Origin: Nitrososphaerota archaeon
GTDB lineage: Archaea; Thermoproteota; Nitrososphaeria; Nitrososphaerales; Nitrosopumilaceae
Direction of reading: 5' to 3'
Assembly (NCBI GenBank): GCA_016200035.1
Contig: JACQFM010000101.1
Coordinates: 1 to 6,201, forward strand
Length of the DNA stretch: 6,201 bases
Shown here: positions 1 through 4,949 of the stretch, piece after piece
Numbering within the stretch: the stretch's first letter is position 1
How the letters are laid out: each line of letters starts with the position of its first letter
Made by a program: the position numbers and the translations under genes
The notes under the pieces: generated by a model
Databases searched by the model: none
The model's input: the letters and a program-made list of their open reading frames with translations, nothing else
What the model was told of the DNA's origin: nothing

Positions 1-68
1 TTGCACTGTCGTCTTCCTAGGGTTCTCTTCCGCTCAAATTGAAAATTAGCGAAAATATTTCAGAATGG

Positions 69-221
69 TTACTCTCTTAGGTGTTCTTTTTTTTCTTTTC
101 CATATTCAAATATCTGCCCAGGAGGGATGTCTTTGTGATCCTTTCCTATGTGTATGGTGTGTTCTAATAAGCTTGTAAATTTTTTATTACATATTGGACA
201 GTTCTTTTCAAATCCACCCAT
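69..221 (-). CDS. Small single C2H2 zinc-finger protein (50 aa)
   Basis: Reading the minus strand from ATG at 221 to TAA at 69-71 gives 50 residues. The sequence shows one classical C2H2 zinc finger: Cys8-x2-Cys11-x12-His24-x4-His29, starting NCPICNKKF with the conserved aromatic after the second Cys. The rest is a short, charged, Lys/Glu-rich tail (GKEKKEHLRE). The upstream frame is closed by a stop just before the ATG, so this start is the only reasonable one. Small one-finger proteins like this are known in archaea and are presumed to bind nucleic acid or protein, but the target cannot be told from sequence. It diverges from the zinc-ribbon gene at 332. The protein is too short for many gene finders, but the exact ligand spacing makes a chance ORF unlikely. 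Confidence 0.75.
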   Translation of the reverse strand: MGGFEKNCPICNKKFTSLLEHTIHIGKDHKDIPPGQIFEYGKEKKEHLRE

Positions 222-282
222 AAATCAACAACGAAGAACGATTGTTTTTACTTCATTATTGTTATCAAACTTGAGAATTAGA

Positions 283-297
283 GATATGATTTATATC
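283..297. promoter_or_regulatory. TATA-rich inverted repeat between divergent zinc-finger genes
   Basis: The spacer between the two divergent small genes contains GATAT-GATTT-ATATC, a short inverted repeat over a TATA-like core (TTTATAT plus, ATATAAA minus). It lies about 20-40 bases before the plus-strand start, which fits an archaeal TATA box with a short leader. Because the core reads as TATA on both strands, it could also serve the minus-strand gene with a leader of about 45 bases. This is inferred from position and composition only. Confidence 0.4.
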
Positions 298-331
298 GTA
301 TAAGAATTTGCATTTGCAAAGTTGTCTGAGT

Positions 332-466
332 TTGGCTAAAAAGTGTGAAGTTTGTGGAAGAAAGATAAAAGATCCTCATGCAACCCATTGTTCAGAAAAA
401 TGTTTGTTTAAAAGTATCAAAAAAGCAAAGCATTTCGTACCAAAGAGACTGAAATCCAAAAAATGA
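332..466 (+). CDS. Small zinc-ribbon protein, DUF2116-like (44 aa)
   Basis: From TTG at 332 to TGA at 464-466 the frame encodes 44 residues. Visible ligands are Cys5-x2-Cys8 (KCEVCGRKI) and Cys20-x3-Cys24 (THCSEKCLF), followed by a very basic tail rich in Lys and Arg. The pattern CxxCG...HCSxxC is that of the archaeal DUF2116-type zinc ribbons (family knowledge), whose function is not established. The basic tail suggests RNA, DNA or ribosome contact (inference). TTG at 332 is chosen because it places the family-like MAKKCEVCG at the start. An in-frame TTG at 314 would add six residues without adding any motif. The TATA-like element at about 290 would give a short leader. It converges with the nitroreductase gene. 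Confidence 0.7.
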   Translation: MAKKCEVCGRKIKDPHATHCSEKCLFKSIKKAKHFVPKRLKSKK

Positions 467-516
467 CCAATAAAATAGTCTTTTATCTCATGAATTAAAT
501 GTTGAAATGATATTTT

Positions 517-1026
517 CTAAACTTTATGAACTATTTCTTTTAATTTTCTAACTTTCTTTGGTTTGGGTTTTTCGTGCGAATAACCTATTGCGAGGATTGA
601 GACTGGTCTGAGTTTTGTTCTTATGATTTTCTGTACCAATTTTTCTTGGAATCTGCCTATCCATATGCTTGAAAGTCCAACCGATGTGGCAGCAAGTTGT
701 GCATAAGCTGCCGCTATTGCAGCATCCTGTATGGGAAAGAGTTTCTGTCCACGTCTTCCTAACTTTGCCTTGATTCTTTTTGGATTGGCGCAAAATACAA
801 GCACCACTGCTGCATTAACATATTCTTGGTTGTGAGCTGCCCGAACCAGCTTCTCTTTTCGTTTTTTGTCTCGTATCTGAAAAATTTCAAATGCCTGCAA
901 GCCACCAGAGGAAGGGCCAGAGACTGCAACCTTGAGTATTTTCTGTATCTTAGACGGTTCAATTGGTCTGTCTAAAAAAGATCTTACCGAGCGTCGCTTT
1001 TTTATTGTTTGAAAGAAACTTCCCAT
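517..1026 (-). CDS. Nitroreductase family protein (169 aa)
   Basis: The product is an FMN-dependent oxidoreductase of the nitroreductase fold, usually a homodimer using NAD(P)H; the substrate cannot be predicted. The N-terminal KKRRSVRSF is the family's Arg-rich FMN phosphate-binding segment. SGPSSGGLQAFEIFQI at about residues 36-51 corresponds to the usual PSxxNxQPWxF segment, but with Gly-Gly in place of the common Ala/Gly-Asn. DAAIAAAYAQLAATSVGL at about 101-118 followed by SSIWIGRF is the dimer-core helix and the G-x-WIG strand. PVSILAIGYSHEKP is the typical C-terminal nucleotide-side strand. At 169 residues it is at the short end of the family but has both ends. An upstream in-frame stop makes ATG at 1026 the first start. 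It lies 16 bases after the 1043-1378 gene on the same strand, so the two are probably co-transcribed. Confidence 0.9.
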   Translation of the reverse strand: MGSFFQTIKKRRSVRSFLDRPIEPSKIQKILKVAVSGPSSGGLQAFEIFQIRDKKRKEKLVRAAHNQEYVNAAVVLVFCANPKRIKAKLGRRGQKLFPIQDAAIAAAYAQLAATSVGLSSIWIGRFQEKLVQKIIRTKLRPVSILAIGYSHEKPKPKKVRKLKEIVHKV

Positions 1027-1042
1027 TTTTAGTCATCTTAAT

Positions 1043-1378
1043 TTAGTATGAGGCAATTGAGGCAGTACCAGTTATTCCTTCAACTTCTGGATCGTTTGAA
1101 ATCTCTTGAATCTTACCAGTGTTCATGTTTCCCCTTACCAAAATACCATTCTTGCCGTGAAGCGCAACCTCAAAACCGTATCTGGATATGATTTCAGCTC
1201 TTTTTCTTTCCACATTTGCGCGACTTTTGTAATGAATTTCAAGTTCTACTGAAGGATGCACATCTGGCATCTTTCTTTCATAGTACATTACTCGCAGAAC
1301 TAATTCGGCATCTACCTTTGGTAGGATCTTGCCAAGATTTGAGAGAAAATCATCGTATGCAGTCTCTGCACTAGACAT
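1043..1378 (-). CDS. Hypothetical protein, probably archaeal-conserved (111 aa)
   Basis: I do not recognise a named family. The 111-residue product is soluble, with no signal or membrane segment. An acidic helical N-terminus (AETAYDDFLSNLGKILP) is followed by alternating strand-like stretches (ELVLRVMYYERK, SVELEIHYKSRANVERKRAE, GFEVALHGKNGILVRG) and a C-terminal segment ending in GITGTASIASY. The alternation of short strands and helices suggests a small alpha/beta fold. It is the first gene of a probable two-gene unit with the nitroreductase, only 16 bases apart. A T/A-rich box about 25 bases before the ATG supports this start and a nearly leaderless message. Coding quality looks good: it is long, has no odd codon runs, and its promoter is correctly placed. 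The function is unknown. Confidence 0.75.
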   Translation of the reverse strand: MSSAETAYDDFLSNLGKILPKVDAELVLRVMYYERKMPDVHPSVELEIHYKSRANVERKRAEIISRYGFEVALHGKNGILVRGNMNTGKIQEISNDPEVEGITGTASIASY

Positions 1379-1400
1379 GCCTGAACCGTAGATGAAATCT

Positions 1401-1410
1401 AATTTAAAAA
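1401..1410 (-). promoter_or_regulatory. Putative TATA box for the 1043-1378 / nitroreductase unit
   Basis: On the minus strand TTTTTAAATT is centred about 27 bases before the ATG at 1378. That is the spacing expected for an archaeal TATA box driving a leaderless transcript. No Shine-Dalgarno-like motif precedes the ATG, which fits. Confidence 0.5.
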
Positions 1411-1493
1411 GGAGAGCAAATTCTCAGCTGTGATAATAAAGCTTTGTCTTGGTTTTACAGAGTGATTTTCAGGCATGAGAATTATCTTTGTTA

Positions 1494-1502
1494 TTTATAT
1501 AA
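1494..1502 (+). promoter_or_regulatory. Putative TATA box for the Lrp/RAM-domain gene
   Basis: TTTATATAA at 1494-1502 is a near-ideal archaeal TATA element. It would place transcription start near 1525, giving a leader of roughly 20-25 bases. That leader contains GGAG at 1538-1541, seven bases before the ATG at 1549, a plausible ribosome-binding site that supports the chosen start. Confidence 0.55.
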
Positions 1503-1548
1503 CATGGGAATCTGGTTCCAAATGGTTCAATAATCATGGAGCGAATAG

Positions 1549-1788
1549 ATGGCCACTGCATATGTTCTACTTAACTGTGACACCGGTTATGAAAAATCGA
1601 TTATAAATCAATTAAAGTCAGTGGAGGGCGTAGAAGAAGTTCACGGCACATTTGGTGCTTATGATATTGTTGTAAAAGTTGAATCTCCAACAGCAGACAG
1701 ACTCAGGGAAGTAGTAACATGGAAGATTCGTAAAATCGAAAAAATTCGTTCAACTCTAACTCTTATGGGAATAGAAGATCAAAAATGA
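1549..1788 (+). CDS. Stand-alone Lrp/AsnC ligand-binding (RAM) domain protein (79 aa)
   Basis: The 79-residue product is a complete RAM (regulation of amino-acid metabolism) domain without the helix-turn-helix of full Lrp/AsnC regulators. ATAYVLLNCDTGYEKSIINQ forms the first strand and helix. VEGVEEVHGTFGAYDIVVKV at about residues 25-44 is the diagnostic centre, with the G-x-YD-x-x-V-x-V strand. The C-terminus IRKIEKIRSTLTLMGIE is the last helix and strand. These domains assemble into dimers and octamers and may bind amino acids or similar effectors. Stand-alone versions are common in archaea, where they may modulate full-length Lrp proteins or act as small-molecule sensors (family knowledge). 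It is monocistronic, with its own TATA box, a GGAG site and a downstream hairpin terminator. A longer product is excluded because the next upstream ATG (1536) is in another frame. Confidence 0.92.
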   Translation: MATAYVLLNCDTGYEKSIINQLKSVEGVEEVHGTFGAYDIVVKVESPTADRLREVVTWKIRKIEKIRSTLTLMGIEDQK

Positions 1789-1826
1789 GCAGGAGAGCTT
1801 CATTATCAGACTAGACGGCACAGGAG

Positions 1827-1901
1827 CTGACAATTGAAAATTGTCAGAGTCTGAAAAGGCAGATCTTGCAAAAAAACAAAAAAACTATTTTTTCAATTTT
1901 T
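1827..1901. terminator. Hairpin plus opposed T-tracts, bidirectional terminator
   Basis: CTGACAATT (1827-1835) and AATTGTCAG (1839-1847) form a perfect 9-bp stem with a GAA loop, 38 bases after the RAM-domain stop. It is followed by T6 at 1888-1893 and T5 at 1897-1901 on the plus strand. On the minus strand the same region reads T7-G-T7 (1884-1870), just after the cupredoxin stop at 1915. Archaeal RNA polymerase terminates at T-rich runs, so this spacer probably ends both convergent transcripts. The hairpin may add transcript stability, which is inferred. Confidence 0.6.
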
Positions 1902-1914
1902 CTAATCCAGACTC

Positions 1915-2370
1915 TCACAAGTCTGAACCCCAAGGTGTGGTAAAACTAAATGTTGCGTTTTCACCTCCGGCCAGATCGTAATTCATCTGATATGGCGCTT
2001 GCATGGTGAAAGTATGCCTGTCATTGGGTTCTTCTGCCGTGTTTATGAAGTGGATTGTTACCTTGTCGCCTTTGTGTACAGTTATCTGTGTGAGTGTAAA
2101 GACTGCTACAGGAACTCCAATCTTTTCTTCATCTGCGTTCAGCTCTTGGGTGAAAATGTAAAACTCATTTTTGTTAACTTCTGGGGCTTCTACTTCAAGT
2201 GGTTCTTTGTATTCAGGTTTTGTAAGAGATTCGAGTTCTGCTATCTTTGCATTAGCTTTATCAAGTGATGTTGACAGCTTTTCAATTTCCAAAGTCAGTG
2301 AACTAACTACAGCAAGAGAAGCAGCGGATATCACTAACGCAATAACTATTCCGATTGTTACCTTGATCAT
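1915..2370 (-). CDS. Membrane-anchored cupredoxin-like protein, C-terminally truncated (151 aa)
   Basis: Residues 4-26 are a hydrophobic anchor or uncleaved signal (VTIGIVIALVISAASLAVV), and about 27-50 are a heptad-like helical stalk. From about 70 on there is a cupredoxin-type beta domain of the kind found in nitrous-oxide reductase C-termini and many thaumarchaeal proteins: ITVHKGDKVTIHFINT, then NDRHTFTM with the first Cu ligand His119, then YDLAGGENATFSFTTP. The domain should continue for 20-30 residues with a Cys-x(n)-His-x(n)-Met loop. Here it stops at TPWGSDL, so three of four copper ligands are missing. Removing one base in CCTTGGGG (about 1928-1935) would give TPGVQTCESLD, closer to the family's TPGV strand with a Cys, but that frame also ends soon after. 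It is therefore a broken gene or a non-copper derivative. It overlaps the pentapeptide gene by ATGA and is translationally coupled to it. Confidence 0.75.
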   Translation of the reverse strand: MIKVTIGIVIALVISAASLAVVSSLTLEIEKLSTSLDKANAKIAELESLTKPEYKEPLEVEAPEVNKNEFYIFTQELNADEEKIGVPVAVFTLTQITVHKGDKVTIHFINTAEEPNDRHTFTMQAPYQMNYDLAGGENATFSFTTPWGSDL

Positions 2371-3086
2371 TTTCTATGTAAGCAAACTTGATGGCCAAAG
2401 CACTTGAGCATGGCTTCTGTCAGGTTAGCTCCTCTTAGATCTGCCATTGTAAGGTCAGCATCCGTAAGATCTGCACCTGTAAGGTCAGCATTCAAAAGTT
2501 CTGCATTACGTAAGTTCACACCAACAAGCTTTGCATTTTGTAGATTTGCGCTCCCAAGTCCGGCGTCATAGAGGCTGGCTCCAGAAAGATCGGCACCCAT
2601 AAGATTTGCAGCCTCCATATTGGCTTTTTTTAGGTTGGCACCAATTAGTTTAGCTCCCTTTAAGGTGGATTTAGGCAGGTCAGCATTATACAGATTGGCA
2701 TAAGATAGGTTTGCACCAGTCAGATTGGCTGCAAAGAGATTAGCTTTGTTTAAATTTGCGCGTTCTAGATTGGCACATACAAGATTGGCCCCTTTTAAGT
2801 TGGCATGATTAAGGTTGACACCTTTAAGGTCACAATTTGCCCAGTTAACTTTCGGAAATGTTCTATCTGCACAATTTTTAGGCTGAACTGTTACTGACCT
2901 TGCTTTTGTTATTATGGACTTTTTTTCTTCTGACATTTTTGATGTAAGACTTTTCTTTTCTTTAATCTTAGACTCTATTTCTTTGTTCTTAGTTAAGAAA
3001 TACGGTATGCTTCCTGACAGAATAGCACCAACAGCTCCTATTGATGCTATAATAATTTCAGTAATACCTAAAGGCATATTGTCCAT
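2367..3086 (-). CDS. Membrane-anchored pentapeptide-repeat protein (239 aa)
   Basis: Residues 8-32 form one hydrophobic segment (ITEIIIASIGAVGAILSG and following), then a highly charged Lys/Glu/Ser linker (about 33-64). From Cys85 to residue 229 there are about 29 consecutive A(D/N)LxX pentapeptides, such as ANLKG, ANLTG, ADLTD and ADLRG, predicting a right-handed beta-helix of about seven coils. The last ten residues (FGHQVCLHRK) cap it. With one N-terminal helix, the repeat rod lies either outside the membrane or on the cytoplasmic face; the positive charge after the helix favours the cytoplasmic side (inference). Pentapeptide proteins act as scaffolds or DNA mimics, but no specific role can be given here. 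Stop and next start overlap as ATGA with the cupredoxin-like gene. ATG at 3086 is used; ATG at 3077 (Met4) is a close alternative. Confidence 0.9.
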   Translation of the reverse strand: MDNMPLGITEIIIASIGAVGAILSGSIPYFLTKNKEIESKIKEKKSLTSKMSEEKKSIITKARSVTVQPKNCADRTFPKVNWANCDLKGVNLNHANLKGANLVCANLERANLNKANLFAANLTGANLSYANLYNADLPKSTLKGAKLIGANLKKANMEAANLMGADLSGASLYDAGLGSANLQNAKLVGVNLRNAELLNADLTGADLTDADLTMADLRGANLTEAMLKCFGHQVCLHRK

Positions 3087-3164
3087 TGGGAAACATTAGT
3101 TTAAAGTCTGTGGTAGGAGGTTAATCTCATAAGCCATTCAATTTCGGGGTTTACCTACATGATG

Positions 3165-3173
3165 TTTTTATAG
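3165..3173 (+). promoter_or_regulatory. Putative TATA box for the Cys-rich small gene
   Basis: TTTTTATAG is centred about 24 bases before the ATG at 3194, the spacing for a leaderless archaeal transcript. It lies in the divergent spacer shared with the pentapeptide-repeat gene, for which I see only a weaker candidate (CTTTAAACT on the minus strand, 3099-3107). Confidence 0.5.
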
Positions 3174-3193
3174 ATAAATTAGATCTAAAAAAT

Positions 3194-3346
3194 ATGGCAT
3201 ACCACTGTAAGAACAAAAGTTGTAAACACTGTGAGATGAAGCACCCAGACCCAAGAACTTGTGGCGGAGCGGATAAGTGTACCACAGATGTATGTGAATG
3301 TGAACGATTTACGGTAGATTATTCTTCCAAAAATGACTGTCCATAA
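3194..3346 (+). CDS. Cys-rich small protein with eight cysteines (50 aa)
   Basis: The frame from ATG 3194 to TAA 3344-3346 encodes 50 residues with eight cysteines (positions 5, 10, 13, 23, 29, 34, 36, 49) and histidines at 4, 12 and 17. Segments are HCKNKSCKHCEMKH, then TCGGADKCTTDVCECERF. There is no signal peptide, so disulfides are less likely than metal binding (one or two zinc sites, possibly Fe-S). I do not recognise the family. The dense, regular Cys content, the well-placed TATA-like box 24 bases upstream and the clean stop argue for a real gene that length cut-offs would miss. It diverges from the pentapeptide-repeat gene and stands alone, with T-rich DNA downstream (about 3366-3382) that could terminate it. 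Confidence 0.65.
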   Translation: MAYHCKNKSCKHCEMKHPDPRTCGGADKCTTDVCECERFTVDYSSKNDCP

Positions 3347-3463
3347 TTAAATAACAACTCATTCACATTTTCTACTTTTTGTGACTATATGCTAGTTTAA
3401 TAAAGTTCATAATCAATCTGACTCAAAATTGATGCAGAATTAACAATTTAACTTCTGGTAAGA

Positions 3464-3685
3464 TCATGGAAATTGAGTATGTGCTTCTGTAACTAAATCC
3501 TTCATCAAATCAAGAAATTTCTCACATGCATCCTTAACATTAATGTTCGGTAGGTCTTGGAAATAAAGATCTACTTGTGAATTAGATTCGGAAGGTTTTG
3601 GTTTGTTTTCTGTTTTTTCTCTTGATTCTTTTTTCTCCTTTTCTGCCTCTTCCCTTGTAATCTTTAATGCTTCTTCTGCAGTCAT
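3464..3685 (-). CDS. Short charged hypothetical protein, possibly a 5'-truncated gene (73 aa)
   Basis: From ATG 3685 the product is 73 residues: a strongly charged helical N-terminus (EEALKITREEAEKEKKESRE), a Pro/Ser/Asn-rich linker (ENKPKPSESNSQ), and a more hydrophobic helix near the end (ACEKFLDLMKDLVTEAH). I recognise no family. The same frame stays open for about 41 codons upstream of the ATG (to a stop at 3809-3811), including a strand-like stretch HIVININESIKVSDSVSV, but has no ATG, GTG or TTG there. Either the ATG is right and the upstream openness is chance, or this is the 3' part of a longer gene that lost its start by frameshift. The 34-codon ORF at 3798-3902 in another frame just upstream could be the lost 5' part. 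Confidence 0.45.
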   Translation of the reverse strand: MTAEEALKITREEAEKEKKESREKTENKPKPSESNSQVDLYFQDLPNINVKDACEKFLDLMKDLVTEAHTQFP

Positions 3686-3797
3686 ATCTGCAGGAAATTC
3701 TTTTACAGAGACACTATCTGATACTTTGATAGATTCATTAATGTTTATGACGATGTGATTTGGTCTTTGTATAAGACTATGAATATCTAAATGTCGT

Positions 3798-3902
3798 TTA
3801 TTGGTGACTTAGATTATCTTCAACTTCAGTCTGATTTGGATATGTCTGTTTTAATTTACAAAGCCATCGTTCTGCTTGTTGTATCTTCTCCTCTACTGTC
3901 AT
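3798..3902 (-). CDS. Very small hydrophilic ORF (34 aa), doubtful
   Basis: ATG at 3902 to TAA at 3798-3800 encodes 34 residues beginning MTVEEKIQQAERWLCKLK, an amphipathic helix. The downstream ORF also begins with a similar MTxEE motif (MTAEEALK). GGAGAAG lies about a dozen bases before the ATG. The ORF ends inside the open frame that leads into the 3464-3685 gene, so it may be the N-terminal part of one frameshifted gene of about 145 codons rather than a separate peptide. Evidence is weak either way. Confidence 0.3.
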   Translation of the reverse strand: MTVEEKIQQAERWLCKLKQTYPNQTEVEDNLSHQ

Positions 3903-3926
3903 ATTTTTTTATCTTCTCCGTTTATG

Positions 3927-4067
3927 TTAAACCTTATGCGTAGTTTTCATTGATGCCATCTTGATCAAATTTTGAATTTTGTTTTCTCCTAAATCTAGTT
4001 TAATTCCTGCCTGTTCCGCTGGTGTTTTCTTTATACTTCGATGTTCACTTTTCGGTAAGTAGATAAC
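3927..4067 (-). pseudogene. Transposase C-terminal remnant
   Basis: A 46-codon minus-strand frame bounded by stops on both sides encodes HRSIKKTPAEQAGI, then KLDLGENKIQNLIKMAS and a basic tail ending at TAA 3927-3929. The combination of H-x-S-x-x-x-TPAE-x-AGI followed by an LG-x-N-K-x-x-x-LI helix is the usual last segment of DDE integrase-core transposases in archaea (family knowledge). No start codon and no catalytic core are visible upstream: the frame breaks at a TGA (4068-4070) followed by a tandem duplication. It therefore appears to be the decayed tail of an insertion sequence. The assignment rests on a short motif and is moderate. Confidence 0.5.
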
Positions 4068-4070
4068 TCA

Positions 4071-4104
4071 ATACAATTTCAGACTAAATACAATTTCAGA
4101 CTAA
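4071..4104. repeat. Exact 17-bp tandem duplication
   Basis: ATACAATTTCAGACTAA occurs twice head to tail (4071-4087 and 4088-4104) with no mismatch. It directly adjoins the transposase remnant and lies where that reading frame breaks. It could be a replication slip or a trace of an insertion/excision event. The unit is not a multiple of three, so a copy gained within a gene would also shift frame. Confidence 0.85.
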
Positions 4105-4472
4105 ACACTTCGCATAACTTGTCGCGGCGATTGGTATCTAACTGATTCACATAGATTATGGCTGAATTTTTTCTTATTTTTCAATGATAAAAAATGGTAC
4201 AATGGCACAAAAAGCCGCACATAACAGGAAATCAGATTTGTGTACGTTTTTTGTGCCTAAAATTGGTCAAGATGGTACAAATGGTACACCAAAACGCACA
4301 CCGATCTGTACATGTTTTTATCTAAAAATTTCAAATTTTACATGTTAAAATCAATTTTCTATATTATCGTTGGTTTCAGTCAATATTGAATAAGAACCAC
4401 ATTTCTGACAACATTTTTCGTCTCCAATTAACCATGTCCACAATAAACTATCATCTTAGAGGCAAATCAGAT
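4105..4472. other. Gene-poor stretch with decayed-looking sequence
   Basis: I see no convincing complete gene here. The stretch contains the GGTACA-rich imperfect repeat listed separately. On the minus strand a short frame ending at TGA 4351-4353 could start at TTG 4443 and encodes IGDEKCCQKCGSYSI. The Cys-Cys-x-x-Cys could be half of a zinc ribbon, but there is no second ligand pair. Flanking fragments of a transposase and a CBS protein suggest this is residue from past insertions and deletions. Confidence 0.4.
4191..4300. repeat. Imperfect direct repeat with GGTACA words and an inner inverted repeat
   Basis: Two related blocks, 4191-4221 and 4269-4300, share the order ATGGTACAA, TGG(C/T)ACA, an A-run and CGCACA, with about three quarters of aligned bases identical by eye. 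Each is followed at some distance by TGTAC plus a T-run (4241-4252 and 4307-4319). Within the first block GGCACAAAAA (4204-4213) is matched by its reverse complement TTTTTGTGCC (4248-4257), a 10-bp stem. The function is unknown: a protein-binding array, an element end or leftover coding repeat are all possible. Confidence 0.45.
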
Positions 4473-4580
4473 TCAACTACTAGTCTTCTTGATGGTATCA
4501 ATTGGAGTTATTATGCCAACGATTTTGTTTTCTTTTGAAACAAGAGGATGACTAGATCTTTTTTGGATCAGGATGACCAT
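4473..4580 (-). pseudogene. Orphan C-terminal half of a CBS domain
   Basis: ATG 4580 to TGA 4473-4475 encodes 35 residues containing SSHPLVSKENKIVGIITPID, then TIKKTSS. This matches the second half of a CBS domain, in which a H/LPVV strand leads through D/N-x-x-IVGIIT to the D-I helix; CBS pairs bind adenosyl ligands (family knowledge). The first half of the domain is missing: upstream sequence is occupied by the end of the DUF5655-like gene, nine bases away. A 35-residue half CBS domain should not fold alone, so I read it as a gene remnant, although it has an ATG and could be translated by coupling. Confidence 0.5.
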
Positions 4581-4589
4581 GTTCTTTAT

Positions 4590-4949
4590 TCAGAGGCGTA
4601 TCCAACATGTCAAGCTTGCATTGTAACAAATACGAATAATCTTCCTTACTTCGTCAAGAGTAACATGTCTAAGATTGAATTCAGTGTAACCTGTTCCCGA
4701 ACTTAGCTCATAACCTTGCATTCTGTCCTCAATTCTTGCATAAAATATTATAGATTCTTCTTGAGGAAGAAAATTGAGAAACCAGCTTCTATAATCCATG
4801 TTGTTTCTAGTCTGGTAAACTAAATTCCTTGTGTTAGCTTCCTCCACTATTTCGCTTCCAAAAGAAAGACAGTAACTTCTAAGATTGTCTAATAGTTCTC
4901 TGACACAAGAGTTCACTTGTTCCTTGAAATATTCATAGGTCCGAGGCAT
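4590..4949 (-). CDS. DUF5655-like hypothetical protein (119 aa)
   Basis: The 119-residue soluble product has an N-terminal helix (YFKEQVNSCVRELLDNLRSY), a strand pair around EEANTRNLVYQTRNN, then WFLNFLPQEESIIFYARI, GYTEFNLRHVT and a final helix DEVRKIIRICYNAS. The layout of helix, then NLVYQ-x-x-x-N, then F-x-x-x-x-P-x-x-x-x-I-x-x-x-x-R, and a closing L/V-DEVRKII-x-x-x-Y helix resembles the DUF5655 family, whose biochemical role is unknown. The family is often found fused or adjacent to restriction and nucleic-acid enzymes, which hints at DNA or RNA handling (inference). It follows the ParB-like gene by about 107 bases on the same strand and may be in its transcript. The last residues LTCWIRL are atypical and end beside the CBS remnant, so the 3' end could have been altered by that junction. 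Confidence 0.6.
   Translation of the reverse strand: MPRTYEYFKEQVNSCVRELLDNLRSYCLSFGSEIVEEANTRNLVYQTRNNMDYRSWFLNFLPQEESIIFYARIEDRMQGYELSSGTGYTEFNLRHVTLDEVRKIIRICYNASLTCWIRL

Noticed and set aside
1..68. Short open plus-strand frame reaching TAG at 47-49 from the left edge
   Set aside because: Only about 15 codons are visible with no recognisable motif, so a gene end cannot be distinguished from chance.
1999..2268. 89-codon plus-strand ORF opposite the cupredoxin-like gene
   Set aside because: Its Cys/Phe/Tyr-rich translation is typical of an antisense shadow, while the minus strand has signal, stalk and domain logic.
2401..2860. Short-period DNA repetition suggesting a repeat array
   Set aside because: The periodicity is 15 bases and is explained by the pentapeptide codons; there are no identical spaced repeats as in CRISPR.
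4202..4348. 48-codon plus-strand ORF through the GGTACA repeat (contains GQDGTNGTPKRTP)
   Set aside because: It has no promoter or recognisable domain, and its repetitive residues follow from the nucleotide repeat. Not enough to call a gene.
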